This document shows positions 43,247 through 52,918 of a DNA stretch of 64,000 nt, piece after piece (the stretch's first letter is position 1; the number at the start of each line of letters is the position of its first letter). The notes beneath the pieces are model-generated. The model was not told the DNA's origin, searched no databases, and saw nothing but the letters and a program-made list of their open reading frames with translations. The stretch is from Aestuariibacter sp. (GTDB taxonomy: Bacteria; Pseudomonadota; Gammaproteobacteria; Enterobacterales; Alteromonadaceae): the NCBI GenBank assembly GCA_017794925.1, contig CP051238.1:1-64000 (forward strand), read 5' to 3'. Made by a program: the position numbers and the translations under genes.

Positions 43247-44074
43247 TTAGTCTTTAACACCAAGAATCGTGTGGTGTTTCGTCGGGAACTCTTTTATCAC
43301 ATCCTCACCCGGTGCCCAGAAAGGTAACTGTCCGCTAAGCACCGCTTTTCGATAATACTGAATTGGCCACATGTGTGCGGTGCCCTGATACGCTTTATCC
43401 AACATTCTCAGTGCACTGACATCAAAGGTATGGGTGTTTTTTACTGGTACATTGCTGCCCGGCACATTGTCGGAGATGTCGATATAGGCATCACTAATAT
43501 CAGCACAGGAACCAAAATGCTCTGTACCGTAGTCCCATTGAAAACCACTGTATGGTCCAAGTGGATCAAGATAGGTGGTTTGAACAAACAGGTCCGGGCT
43601 AATTTCCTTCAGCGTTTCGCAAAAGCCATAAGCCATAAATGAACCAGCACTATGGGCAATCAGGTGGACTTTTTTCAACTGTTTGTTGTCAGCCAGACTC
43701 TCGCCCAACTGATGGCCGATTCTGCGCGCATTGTTGGCGCTACGAAACAAATTGGTTGAATAAACATACCAGTTTACCGTAACCGCTTGCTGGGTATCAG
43801 TAAGCACCTTTTGCGCTAAATCCTCAGCAAATGCGTTTGGCCAGGTGTTCGGATTATCGTCCTTACCGTGAATTAATATGATCAACTCTTCAGTGCGCGA
43901 TGACACCGCAGGTTGTTCAACGTGGAAGGTAGGCGGCCAGGGAAAGTAAGTAAATATCATCAGGCCAAGCGTTACCACCACAAATGGAATACCCGGCAGC
44001 ACAAATAATATAATCAGCCAGGACCGCACGGTTCGCTTATAAATTACCTTGTTTAAGCACTTCCATTTTGCCAT
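43247..44074 (-). CDS. Membrane-anchored alpha/beta-hydrolase (lipase-like)
   Basis: A 275-aa protein with a transmembrane helix (about 17-45) and an alpha/beta-hydrolase domain outside. The oxyanion-region motif is LIILIHGKDDNP (about 65-76), the nucleophile elbow is LIAHSAGSFMAYGF (Ser near 145), and a late His is available near the C-terminus (THMW/THTF region). The AHSAG elbow recalls triacylglycerol lipase and vitellogenin-like lipase groups. Substrate unknown. It stands alone between cti and an AI-2E transporter gene. Confidence 0.7.
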   Translation of the reverse strand: MAKWKCLNKVIYKRTVRSWLIILFVLPGIPFVVVTLGLMIFTYFPWPPTFHVEQPAVSSRTEELIILIHGKDDNPNTWPNAFAEDLAQKVLTDTQQAVTVNWYVYSTNLFRSANNARRIGHQLGESLADNKQLKKVHLIAHSAGSFMAYGFCETLKEISPDLFVQTTYLDPLGPYSGFQWDYGTEHFGSCADISDAYIDISDNVPGSNVPVKNTHTFDVSALRMLDKAYQGTAHMWPIQYYRKAVLSGQLPFWAPGEDVIKEFPTKHHTILGVKD

Positions 44075-44211
44075 CTGACATACTCCGGGTGGTAGAACGC
44101 TGTTAACTGAGCAAGTGCGTATTGTATACCTGAGTCTGCTAAGAAAACGAGCTCTCTACATGCTCTGTGAAACTCGGAGCTCACGCTACACAAAGTTTCA
44201 CGTACTTGTGG

Positions 44212-45366
44212 CTATTTTGATTCGAGCAGTTTAATCCAATGGGGAAACACGCCGAGGTTTTCCAGTATTATTTTCACACTCATCAGAATAGGTACCGCCA
44301 GAAGCGCCCCAACGACGCCCCATAGCCAGCCCATAATGGCTATCCACAGAATAATGAGGAGTGGATTTAAGCGCATGCTTTTGCCCAATACAGAAGGGGT
44401 AATTAACTGAGACTCCAATACGTTGAGACAGAAGAAAGCAACAGGTGGCAGGAATGCCGTGCTGGTCAATCCATACTGCACTGCACCGGCGACAAGCAGA
44501 ATACTGCAACTCACCAGTCCACCAAGGTAGGGCACAAAATTCATTAAGGCCACGAGTGCGCCCCAAAGCATAGCGTCGTCTATTCCCAGATATGTAAATA
44601 TCACCGCCGTACTCACCCCCAACAGAAAATTGATCATGCTAATAGTGACGATGTAAGCAGACAGCTCACTTTGAATTTGGCCCACCAGCACGACCGTGCG
44701 CTGCCGGTCGGTGACCACCGGGAAATCCCGAATGAATACACCGAAAAGTCCGGGGCCGAATACCAGTAAGAAGAAAATCAAAATCAGGCAGGCAAACATC
44801 TGAGCGATCAACAACGGGGCGCTACCTAACATCGCTATGCCCATTTCAATACTATTTTGCTTTATCTGCTCAGTAACCGAACTGTCGTCTTCCGGGTTGG
44901 GCTCTGGCTTTTCGTCATCGTTAAACCAACTGAAGAAGGATGAACTTTCCTGCTTTGGCTCGGGCGGTGTGTTTTCTGCCCCAGCCTTAAGTGTCTCACT
45001 GATCTCTTCGATTTCTTCGGTTATTTGGCCTGCAATCTCAGGCAAGGAATGCATCCAGCGCTCGGCGGGCTCCGCTAATTCCAATCCCAAAAACGTGAAA
45101 GGCGTGACGAGCAACGCCATTAACAGAGCCGCCGACAGCGTGCGCGGAACATAATATTTTTTCGCCAGCGTCACCAACGGGCTTAACAACAGGGCTATAA
45201 ATGCAGAGAAAAACAAAGGAATTAATAACGACTTGGCAAGGAACAAGGTATAGATAGCGGCCAATACCAGAAGCGCTTTGAGCAGCCAGACCTGACTGTT
45301 TTTGGTTTGCACCGGTATAGCATGTGCTTCATTCTGCTCCTGATTCCCTGACGTTTCGTTATCCAT
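44212..45366 (-). CDS. AI-2E family transporter
   Basis: A 384-aa inner-membrane protein with about seven to eight hydrophobic helices in the AI-2E (TqsA/PerM) pattern: LLALVAAIYTLFLAKSLLIPL-type start, an acidic cytoplasmic insert (about 120-165, rich in Glu/Asp/Pro), and the conserved C-terminal block AIMGWLWGVVGALLAVPILM (about 347-366). Family members are permeases of diverse or unknown substrates, some Na+/H+ antiporters; an AI-2 role is not implied. The acidic insert EEIEEISETLKAGAENTPPE is longer than usual. Confidence 0.88.
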   Translation of the reverse strand: MDNETSGNQEQNEAHAIPVQTKNSQVWLLKALLVLAAIYTLFLAKSLLIPLFFSAFIALLLSPLVTLAKKYYVPRTLSAALLMALLVTPFTFLGLELAEPAERWMHSLPEIAGQITEEIEEISETLKAGAENTPPEPKQESSSFFSWFNDDEKPEPNPEDDSSVTEQIKQNSIEMGIAMLGSAPLLIAQMFACLILIFFLLVFGPGLFGVFIRDFPVVTDRQRTVVLVGQIQSELSAYIVTISMINFLLGVSTAVIFTYLGIDDAMLWGALVALMNFVPYLGGLVSCSILLVAGAVQYGLTSTAFLPPVAFFCLNVLESQLITPSVLGKSMRLNPLLIILWIAIMGWLWGVVGALLAVPILMSVKIILENLGVFPHWIKLLESK

Positions 45367-45500
45367 GTTTCTGCCTGTTAGTTGTTATGGGTTCACATTA
45401 TCAGAATAAGTAATGTAATCATTTATTTAATTAGTACGGCGACACACCTTTATAGTTCAGAACCAGAGGAAAATTGTAGAGCAGCTTTATTCACCCGCGT

Positions 45501-46430
45501 TCAGATAACTGTGTTTACGCTGGGATCGTCAAACGGCATTTGCGCTTTTATCCACTCACAAAATACCTTGATACGTTTATGTTTGGGCGAGTTTTTTAAG
45601 TACACCAAATGCGCTTTCCAACTTACCGGGTGCGGGAAGTCGACCGGAAACACGAGTTGTCCGGATTTCAGGTATTCCCCTACCATAATATCCGATGCCA
45701 ACATAACACCATGACCGGCCAGCACGGCGCTTAATGCAAGATCACTGGAGGTGACTTCGGTTTTATTTAGTTCAGTGTGATAGGTGTCGACGTTTGCCGC
45801 TTCAAACCAGGTTTCCCAATTCACTTTATTCTCATGGGCCAGACTGAATAAGCGGGCGTGCAATAAGTCTCTGGGGTGTGTTGCGGCCAGCTTGTCAGCA
45901 ACCGCCGGTGCACACACCGGGAAGACCGGGTTGTCACCAATTTGTTCTACAACCAGCGACGGTTTGTGTAAATGTGTGCTGGTTGTACTAAAGCGAATAG
46001 CGACATCAATTTTACCGTCATTCAAATCTTCTACCCGATTGGAGCCCAGCACGTTGATATTGATGTGAGACTGTTCAGAGTAGAAATCTATCAAACGTGG
46101 CACCAGCCAAAGGGCACAGAACGCCTGGGTAGAACTGACGGTTAGCGAACCTGCTACCGGCGCTTCCTGCACCTGATTGAGCCCTTCGACAATGTCTGCA
46201 AAGCCCCGCTGGCACGAGGCCAGCAAGACTTTCCCCTGAGCGGTCAGGGTCATACTGCGCGCCTGCCGACTAAACAGTTTTACATTCAGGCTGTCTTCCA
46301 ACTGGCGCATTTTTTGGCTCACTGCGGCCTGGGATATTGCCAGTTCACCCGCGGCCTTACTGTAACTTTGGTGACGAGCCGCCACCTCAAAACAAAGCAG
46401 GTTGTTTAACCACCGAAGTCGCTTGTCCAT
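45501..46430 (-). CDS. LysR-family transcriptional regulator (GcvA-like)
   Basis: A 309-aa regulator. The winged helix-turn-helix (about 10-68) contains YSKAAGELAISQAAVSQKMR, and the effector domain covers about 95-300. The WLNNLLCFEVAARHQSYSKAA start is typical of the GcvA/AmpR branch. It is divergent from a short frame at 46542-46706, with a LysR-type palindrome between them, the usual autoregulatory arrangement. The target and inducer are unknown. Confidence 0.9.
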   Translation of the reverse strand: MDKRLRWLNNLLCFEVAARHQSYSKAAGELAISQAAVSQKMRQLEDSLNVKLFSRQARSMTLTAQGKVLLASCQRGFADIVEGLNQVQEAPVAGSLTVSSTQAFCALWLVPRLIDFYSEQSHININVLGSNRVEDLNDGKIDVAIRFSTTSTHLHKPSLVVEQIGDNPVFPVCAPAVADKLAATHPRDLLHARLFSLAHENKVNWETWFEAANVDTYHTELNKTEVTSSDLALSAVLAGHGVMLASDIMVGEYLKSGQLVFPVDFPHPVSWKAHLVYLKNSPKHKRIKVFCEWIKAQMPFDDPSVNTVI

Positions 46431-46440
46431 CGCATTAAAA

Positions 46441-46457
46441 TATAAGCTCTACTTATA
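46441..46457. promoter_or_regulatory. Putative LysR-type operator
   Basis: TATAAG-CTCTA-CTTATA is a perfect 6-bp inverted repeat containing a T-N11-A box, 11 bp upstream of the LysR gene start. Confidence 0.55.
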
Positions 46458-46541
46458 GATAATGTTAGGATTTATCGTTGGTCATGTAAAGTCTGAACAG
46501 TAACACTATTCACATCTCAACACACAAAAAGGAAGCGAAAA

Positions 46542-46706
46542 GTGAATAGCAATCCAGCAGAATCAGTAATAAATACTGAAATTAACAAGGCAGCTGTAAC
46601 AACGCCAGAGCCCCCTGGCACGATTAAAACAAGCCAACGTTTCAGCCTATGGCTAAGCCTGATAGGTAATAAGCTTAACTTATCCGGATGGAGTGCAATG
46701 AAATAG
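46542..46706 (+). CDS. Possible 54-aa protein or remnant of a LysR-controlled gene
   Basis: A GTG-initiated frame of 54 codons (start MNSNPAESVINTEINKAAV) with AGGA about eight bases upstream, divergent from the LysR gene. The C-terminal part, RFSLWLSLIGNKLNLSGW, looks like the first hydrophobic segment of a longer membrane protein, so the gene may be truncated; its WL..G..L.LSGW pattern recalls the start of PlsC-type acyltransferases, but it is too short to decide. Nothing else was found in 46431-46775. Confidence 0.4.
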   Translation: MNSNPAESVINTEINKAAVTTPEPPGTIKTSQRFSLWLSLIGNKLNLSGWSAMK

Positions 46707-46725
46707 TGATATCAGCAGTTAATTT

Positions 46726-46764
46726 GGCAGGGTGTAACACCAATACGCCATGAAACACCCTGCC
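46726..46764 (-). terminator. Hairpin after the GH43-GH115 operon
   Basis: A 10-bp stem (46726-46735 with 46755-46764) lies 12 bp beyond the GH115 stop codon. The T-run on the minus strand is poor, so termination may be weak or factor-assisted. Confidence 0.5.
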
Positions 46765-46775
46765 GATTTCTATTA

Positions 46776-49652
46776 TCAGAGCTTATAACGTCGTTCGACC
46801 GGTCCCAGGTAACTGGGTTTAAGATCACCGGTGTCGACGATCAGTTTTTGTAACACCGCACCAGGCGTGAGCCCGTACACCGTTAACGTATAACGACCCG
46901 GCTTTCCAACAGGCAAGACAGACGTCAAGGTCTTCACATTATTGAGTACGCCCTGCTCCCATGCTTTTTTGTCTGACTGTTCAGGCAAACTTACTGTACC
47001 TAAAAAACGATCGTCCAACGCAATAGCCAGTTGAATGCCGGTGGCTGCGTCAAAGGGTAATGACGGGGATAACTGAAGCGACAATTCAAACTCACCAGCA
47101 GAGGTAAAATAAAGCGGAAACTGCAATGCTGGCGCGGTCGCGGTATCCAGCAGGGCATGCGGTTTTACCGCGGTTCGCATGGCTTTTCCTGTGCGCCCAT
47201 GCAGAGACACGGGCCGCCACTCACCCGCCGGACCATTCAGTACCTTTGCACTTGTCGCATTCGCGGCAATGTAGCCATCCCCCTCAACAAAATCGCCTGG
47301 CTGAGGGCTCTGCGCCATATCGGGTTTAACGGCAGTCACGTTAATACTCGCACCACCCCATCCGGTGCCGGTCACCAATACGGATCCGGCATGCTTACCC
47401 GGCGGTAGCTTTTGCCAATCAATACTCACCGCAACCTGTTCTTGTGCCGTTAACTCGCCGCCCGTTTTTGATACGACAATCCAATCATCAGACGCCTTGG
47501 CTTTCCAGTTAAACACTTTGCCCTGACGGTTATACACCGTAAAAGAATGTGATGCGTTACCAAAGCGCGTAAAGTCTGGCAGCGACAATGACTTTCCTAA
47601 GCCTTCGTTGGCAGGCCAGAACAAGCGACTGCCCTCAACAGCGACCCCCATATCCGCCACCGCCGGGGTAGCCAGTGCTTTCGTATGCACTACCGGCGGT
47701 ACATTGGCAGGCGGATTTCGCCAATGCACAAAACCGATATGCGGTTGCGACATCATGTGATTCCATTTACCGTCATTCAGCGCGTGATATTGCGCCCGAA
47801 GTTGCTCGTCACGGGCAAACCAGCCATTCACGTTGGCCGCCATCTGGTTGGTCGTACTGCGGTCCTGGTCGGCATATAATCGGTTCAGCGCCTGGGCATG
47901 ATTCAATTCAAACAGGGTTTGCGATGCCCACAACGGATACCCGACTAGCTGGAAAAAGCTATCGCGATATTCGCTATCAATCTCGTTGTAAACGGTCTCA
48001 GCAAGGTTGGCTGCGTCAGCTAACTCATGACTGATGCGAGTTGCCTCATTGTAGTTCAGTACACTGTAAGTATCGGGTGAGATCGCAGCCGGCTTGCGTT
48101 TACCGTTATGTAAGGTGTAGGTATTTAACAGTTCCGTGATCTCGTCGGTGTACTGGCCTTTAAACTGCTGGTTAACCCACTGGCGGGTAAAGCTGGCCGG
48201 TGAAGATTCATTAAATGCGGTTGGGTTCCAGGCTTGTGCCAGGAAAAAACTAATGGGTAATTCCATGGGTTTCAAATCACCCACATTAGTGATCCAAATA
48301 CGGTCTGCACCATATTCCCAGGCCAGATTCATTTGCTCCCATACCTTGCCCAGTGGCACGGTATTTATCCAGCGGTATGAGCGCGGCCCGCCCACGTAAT
48401 CGAAATGGTAATATACACCCGCGCCGCCCTTGCGACCCACTTCACTTGTTGTTGGTAACCGACGCACATTGCCAAAGTTGTCATCGGCCCAAAGTAAAGT
48501 GACATCATCAGGTACACGCATACCGCGCTCATAAAATCCCTGGACTTCTTTGTAAAGCGCCCACACCTGCGGTATGTCTTCGATAGGTTTGTCTATATGC
48601 TTAGCCAGTATTTCTCGCTGATCAGCAACAATACGTTCCAGCAACCCAATGTTTTCACCTTCGCTCATCGGTGTATCGGCCTGGCCGCGCATCCCCATGG
48701 TAAAAATCGCGTCCTTGTCTTTATAGCGCTTGGCACCCTCTACCCAGAACGCATAGAGCTTGTCGGGGTTTGTTGAGTATTCCCAGGGCCCGGAGCCATA
48801 ACGGTTCCACTCTTTGTCTGCGCGCATCATGGGCTCGTGGTGAGAGGTACTCATCACTATCCCCATTTCATGTGCCAGGTACATGTTTTGCGGATCGTCG
48901 TCGGCAAAGGCATTGTTCCACATAGCCGGCCACAGAAAATTCGCTTTTAAGCGCAGCAGTAGTTCAAAGACATGGCGATAAAATGTCGCGTTATAGCCAC
49001 CGAACTTTTCGTGAGTCCAGCTTGATAGTGCGGGAGCTTCATCGTTCAGAAAGATGCCGCGGTATTTTACTTTTGGCGCATCACTTATCCGCGTGCCTGC
49101 GTCAAGATAGATGCCTGCCTGCTTTACAACCGGTACATCTGCCCACCAATACCAGGGAGACACGCCGATTTTCTCAGACAAATCGTAAATACCGTAAATC
49201 ACCCCGCGACGGTCAAAGCCAGATATCACCCAGGCCTGCTGGACGTCACCAAACGGTTTAACAACATGTGAAAGCTGATACCCTTCCCATTGGTCAGCCT
49301 CTGAGGCGACGTTGAGGGTGCCGTTGGCAAACAGGTGATCGATAGGCGCGGTACTTCCCCGCTCACCGACAATGATGACATGTCCGGTTAACGTTTCTGT
49401 ATCATGAACAATGTTTGGCGTAAGGCCGGTGACCTTTTCAATATCGGACTGCAAGCTTTTCGCTGCTAATAAAATACCCGGACTTGCGCCCTTATCTACC
49501 CAGATGCTCGCCACGCGACCGCTTGCCTTATCTGCTACGACAAAGGGGTTGTCCGCTGACATCCTATCCGTCGAGAAAGACACATAGGCCATGGCGGGTG
49601 AAACAGCACTTACCACCAGGGCGAATAACATTACTCTACACTGCTTAAACAT
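46776..49652 (-). CDS. GH115 xylan alpha-1,2-glucuronidase
   Basis: A 958-aa secreted enzyme that removes (4-O-methyl-)glucuronic acid from internal or terminal xylose units of glucuronoxylan. A signal peptide (about 1-22) is followed by the GH115 architecture: N-terminal domain, TIM barrel with YRGIFLNDEAPALSSW (about 197-212), LKANFLWPAMWNNAF (about 234-248) and STSHHEPMMRADKEWNRYG, a helical domain, and a C-terminal beta-sandwich. Length fits the family. GGAG lies six bases before the ATG. It is 11 bp after the GH43 gene in one operon, so both act on the same decorated xylan. Confidence 0.95.
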   Translation of the reverse strand: MFKQCRVMLFALVVSAVSPAMAYVSFSTDRMSADNPFVVADKASGRVASIWVDKGASPGILLAAKSLQSDIEKVTGLTPNIVHDTETLTGHVIIVGERGSTAPIDHLFANGTLNVASEADQWEGYQLSHVVKPFGDVQQAWVISGFDRRGVIYGIYDLSEKIGVSPWYWWADVPVVKQAGIYLDAGTRISDAPKVKYRGIFLNDEAPALSSWTHEKFGGYNATFYRHVFELLLRLKANFLWPAMWNNAFADDDPQNMYLAHEMGIVMSTSHHEPMMRADKEWNRYGSGPWEYSTNPDKLYAFWVEGAKRYKDKDAIFTMGMRGQADTPMSEGENIGLLERIVADQREILAKHIDKPIEDIPQVWALYKEVQGFYERGMRVPDDVTLLWADDNFGNVRRLPTTSEVGRKGGAGVYYHFDYVGGPRSYRWINTVPLGKVWEQMNLAWEYGADRIWITNVGDLKPMELPISFFLAQAWNPTAFNESSPASFTRQWVNQQFKGQYTDEITELLNTYTLHNGKRKPAAISPDTYSVLNYNEATRISHELADAANLAETVYNEIDSEYRDSFFQLVGYPLWASQTLFELNHAQALNRLYADQDRSTTNQMAANVNGWFARDEQLRAQYHALNDGKWNHMMSQPHIGFVHWRNPPANVPPVVHTKALATPAVADMGVAVEGSRLFWPANEGLGKSLSLPDFTRFGNASHSFTVYNRQGKVFNWKAKASDDWIVVSKTGGELTAQEQVAVSIDWQKLPPGKHAGSVLVTGTGWGGASINVTAVKPDMAQSPQPGDFVEGDGYIAANATSAKVLNGPAGEWRPVSLHGRTGKAMRTAVKPHALLDTATAPALQFPLYFTSAGEFELSLQLSPSLPFDAATGIQLAIALDDRFLGTVSLPEQSDKKAWEQGVLNNVKTLTSVLPVGKPGRYTLTVYGLTPGAVLQKLIVDTGDLKPSYLGPVERRYKL

Positions 49653-49663
49653 GTCTTACTCCA

Positions 49664-51331
49664 TTACTCTTTTCTGGTGTGCAAGCCAAGGGTAGTGCCC
49701 ACAAAGCCACCGGCTTTATTGGTACTCAGCCAGGTTGCATCCATAGCCGGCGTCGGCGAATCACCTGTACTTTCCAGCATTGACGTCCAACCTTGCTGAC
49801 CGTAAAAATCAAAATACATAACGCCCTTGTCTCCGCGAACACGTAAGGTGACCGCTTCGGTTAATTGATAAGGCAGTGTGTAATGGGCCACTTCCTGTGT
49901 CTTACCCTTTACCGTGCGTTCAACAAAAAATACGGTACCGGTATCGGTGTGTTTTACACCAAAATAATAGTGGTAGTCTTCACTTTGAAAGGCCGCAATG
50001 CCCCCACTAACGCCTGAAGTCTGCGGTACGCGAACAGACGCTTCAACGGTATATTCCGGCGCGGATTGATGCACACCCAGGTAGGTCACCTCGTCTTTGC
50101 TGGTAAGAGGCGTATCCTGGGGACGTAACTTCAGGTTCCCTTTTTCTATACTCGCCCAATCCCTGTTAAAGCTACGCAAACCTTGCCAACGCAAATCCAG
50201 CACAGGCTGCGTAAAATCGTCACGCCAGCTGTAAAATTCAGTCTGTTTGCTTGTAATGTTTGGGTACGGTTTCGGCAGCGAGACTGGAATAGGCTTGCCC
50301 TGCGCTAAAATAGTCGGCCAGTCATCTTGCCAATCCATTGGTAACAGGAAGGTTTCCCGGCCGGTGTTATACCAGTCATTCAGGTAGGGTCGGGTACCCA
50401 AAAACACGCTCCACCAGCGGCCATCGGGGCCCTGAATAAAGTCCGCGTGGCCCGCAGCATCGACAGCATCAGGCCGTGGCAATGGCAAATCCCGCTGCGT
50501 GAGAATCGGATTGCCCTTATAGGCGACAAAGGGCTCACTCAGTGAGCGTGTTCTGAACACCACCTGAGAATGCTGTGGGCCGGTTCCGCCTTCTGCGCAG
50601 GTTAAATAATACCAACCGTTCTTCTTATAAATGTGCGGCCCTTCAATCCATACTGGTTTTTGGCTGATATCCACGCCGCCATTGATCAGTAATTTACGTG
50701 AACCTGCAATGACTGTCATTGAGTTCAGGTCAAATTCCCACAGCCAAATCGCTCTATGCCCGCTGTATAATGGCTCCCCCGGCGGAGCGTCATTGTGTGC
50801 AATGTACGCCTTACCATCGTCGTCAAAAAAGATATCCGGGTCGATGCCCCCGACGTCAGGCAACCAGACAGGTTCGGACCAGGGACCGGCAGGATCGGTC
50901 GCTGTCAGAATGAAGTTGCCACCACTGTCGACTGCGGTATTGATCAAATAGAACACACCATTGTAATAGCGCAGTGTTGGCGCAAACAGTCCTCTGGAGA
51001 TACCCAATCCCTTAAATGAGGCCTGCGAAGCTCGGTCCAATGCATAGCCAATTAACTCCCAGTCAGTAAGGTTATTACTGTGAAACACCGGCAAGCCTGG
51101 CGTGTAGGAGAACGATGAATTTACCAAATAGTAGTCGTCCCCCTTCCTGGTAATAGAAGGATCAGGGTAATAACCGGGTAAAACCGGATTCAAAAACGTA
51201 TCTGCAGGCACTTTATACTGTGCAGGCGGCGTGTCATATCGAAACCAGTCGACTTCAACCGCGTCGCTGGCTAATGACGTGTTCACTTGTATACAAAACA
51301 AGGAAAGCACAGAGATGATTTGTTTTTTCAC
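49664..51331 (-). CDS. GH43 beta-xylosidase/arabinofuranosidase with C-terminal beta-sandwich
   Basis: A 555-aa enzyme with a signal peptide (about 1-21), a GH43 propeller (about 42-350) and a concanavalin-like C-terminal domain (about 370-550). The catalytic Asp is in GYYPDPSI, the second Asp in GIDPDIFFDDDGKAY and the general-acid Glu in VWIEGPHIYKK. HADFIQGPDGRWWSVFLG is typical of the beta-xylosidase-like subfamilies. GTG start at 51331, with a poor ribosome site. It precedes GH115 in one operon. Confidence 0.92.
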   Translation of the reverse strand: MKKQIISVLSLFCIQVNTSLASDAVEVDWFRYDTPPAQYKVPADTFLNPVLPGYYPDPSITRKGDDYYLVNSSFSYTPGLPVFHSNNLTDWELIGYALDRASQASFKGLGISRGLFAPTLRYYNGVFYLINTAVDSGGNFILTATDPAGPWSEPVWLPDVGGIDPDIFFDDDGKAYIAHNDAPPGEPLYSGHRAIWLWEFDLNSMTVIAGSRKLLINGGVDISQKPVWIEGPHIYKKNGWYYLTCAEGGTGPQHSQVVFRTRSLSEPFVAYKGNPILTQRDLPLPRPDAVDAAGHADFIQGPDGRWWSVFLGTRPYLNDWYNTGRETFLLPMDWQDDWPTILAQGKPIPVSLPKPYPNITSKQTEFYSWRDDFTQPVLDLRWQGLRSFNRDWASIEKGNLKLRPQDTPLTSKDEVTYLGVHQSAPEYTVEASVRVPQTSGVSGGIAAFQSEDYHYYFGVKHTDTGTVFFVERTVKGKTQEVAHYTLPYQLTEAVTLRVRGDKGVMYFDFYGQQGWTSMLESTGDSPTPAMDATWLSTNKAGGFVGTTLGLHTRKE

Positions 51332-51485
51332 GTTTTATTCTTATCAACACATGGTGTATGCAGGCATTTAACGTGAAAGCGACAAGCGCTTCAATGCAGG
51401 CGCGTTATGAAATAAAGCATTTGGAATTGCGTTTTTTGTGAATGAAATGTTATTGCGAAAAGCACGCTAACACTAAACGAACAAG

Positions 51486-51515
51486 GCCCGGTACACATTC
51501 AGAGCCGGGCGTTTT
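51486..51515. terminator. Hairpin between xylR and the GH43-GH115 operon
   Basis: GCCCGG (51486-51491) pairs with CCGGGC (51505-51510), with GTTTT on the plus strand side. It lies 25 bp past the xylR stop. The T-run suits xylR poorly. Confidence 0.45.
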
Positions 51516-51540
51516 CATAACTTACTTTTCCGCGATAGAG

Positions 51541-52746
51541 TTAAGACACCTGCAATACCAGACTGTCCTCTTCCTCATTGTTTTTCACTGCATCCCGGTA
51601 TTCTTTGGGTGTTTGATTAAAGTGTTTCTTAAACACGGCATACATGTATTGTAACGACGGATAGCCGCAAATTTTGGCAATCTGGGATGTCGCTTCATTA
51701 CTGTTTTCCAGCATCTTACAGGCGCGCTGTAGTTTCTCGTTATGAATTTCGGTATGAATGCTGTGACCGCGTTCTTCACGGAATCGGTTTTCCAGATTGG
51801 AGCGGGATACACCTACGTAATCCAGCACCTGCTCTACCTTTATACCCCGACAGGCATTCTGACGAATATAGTGCATCGCCTGCATAACATGAGGATCGCT
51901 GATCGCTTTAAAGTCAGTAGACTGACGCTCAGCCACACATTCCGGTGCGATTAAGATTGGCTTCTTCGGTGGGTTGTGACCTTTCAGCATTTTATGCAGC
52001 AGGCGCGCAGCCTGTTCACCCAGCTCAAAACAGCCCTGACGTACGGAACTCAAGCTGACACGGCTTAAATATCTTGCCAACTCATCGTCATCAATGCCAA
52101 TAACCGCCATTTTGTCGGGGATAATCATGCCGATGTGGTCGCACACCTGCAGTAAATGCCGTGCTCGCGAGTCGGTCACCGCAATAATTCCAATAGGCGT
52201 TGGCAGGCTCTTCAGCCAGTCTGCCAAGCGCTTGGTTGTGTATTGCCATGTTTCAGGACGCACCGGGTGCCCACGGTATACATAGCACTCATAGCCCTGA
52301 GAGCGGGTAATTTCTAACACAGCATTCTCACGCTCCTGCGCCCAGCGCGAATGTTCATTTAACGGTGCACCGTAAAACGCAAAACGCTGAATCCCTTTTT
52401 GTCGCAAATGCTCAAACGCCGCCTGAACCAGTGCATGATTGTCTGTCGCTACATACGGTACATCGGGGTAATCCGCAGGATTGGCGTAAGAGCCTCCGAT
52501 TCCAACGACAGGCACTTTGGCTTTTTGCAGCGCGGCCTGAATCTCCGGATTGTCGTAATCGGCAATAATGCCATCGCCACTCCATTCATCCAAGTGCTCC
52601 AACCGGGCCATGAAATCTTCTTCAAGATACAGATCCCAATCCACCTTGGAGGTTTGCAGGTAATCACCCACACCAGCAATGACCCGACGGTCATAAACTT
52701 TATTCGCGTTAAATAGCAAGGTAATGCTGTGTTTTTGTTCAAACAT
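51541..52746 (-). CDS. xylR: Xylose-responsive activator XylR
   Basis: A 401-aa regulator with an N-terminal periplasmic-binding-protein-like (LacI-type) sugar domain (about 8-275, IGIDDDELARYLSRVSLSSV) and a C-terminal AraC-type DNA-binding domain (about 290-388, VEQVLDYVGVSRSNLENRF and IAKICGYPSLQYMYAVFKKHF). This unusual order is that of E. coli XylR (392 aa), which binds D-xylose and activates xylA and xylF promoters. It is divergent from xylB-xylA, with direct repeats between. Confidence 0.95.
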   Translation of the reverse strand: MFEQKHSITLLFNANKVYDRRVIAGVGDYLQTSKVDWDLYLEEDFMARLEHLDEWSGDGIIADYDNPEIQAALQKAKVPVVGIGGSYANPADYPDVPYVATDNHALVQAAFEHLRQKGIQRFAFYGAPLNEHSRWAQERENAVLEITRSQGYECYVYRGHPVRPETWQYTTKRLADWLKSLPTPIGIIAVTDSRARHLLQVCDHIGMIIPDKMAVIGIDDDELARYLSRVSLSSVRQGCFELGEQAARLLHKMLKGHNPPKKPILIAPECVAERQSTDFKAISDPHVMQAMHYIRQNACRGIKVEQVLDYVGVSRSNLENRFREERGHSIHTEIHNEKLQRACKMLENSNEATSQIAKICGYPSLQYMYAVFKKHFNQTPKEYRDAVKNNEEEDSLVLQVS

Positions 52747-52848
52747 GTGTTGTGCCCCGTTGAACTAAATTCAGTAAATATTTTTTATGTTTTTTACTTA
52801 CAGCCAGCATACTAATACAACGAAATTAAATTAACAAAATAATAACAA

Positions 52849-52877
52849 GTTTTCGTAATTGCGAATTAGTGTTTTCG
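52849..52877 (+). promoter_or_regulatory. Putative XylR direct-repeat operator
   Basis: GTTTTCG occurs at 52849-52855 and 52871-52877, 22 bp apart and both followed by a NAAT, giving GTTTTCGTAAT and GTTTTCGCAAT. Two direct half-sites two helical turns apart fit AraC-type XylR dimers. The second ends 41 bp before xylB, suitable for activation. Confidence 0.55.
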
Positions 52878-52918
52878 CAATCAGCATACGCGGTATAACG
52901 TTTTACTAGAAAATTGAT

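Noticed and set aside
47126..48399. Plus-strand ORFs opposite the GH115 gene
   Set aside because: Antisense shadows of a well-supported 958-aa gene.
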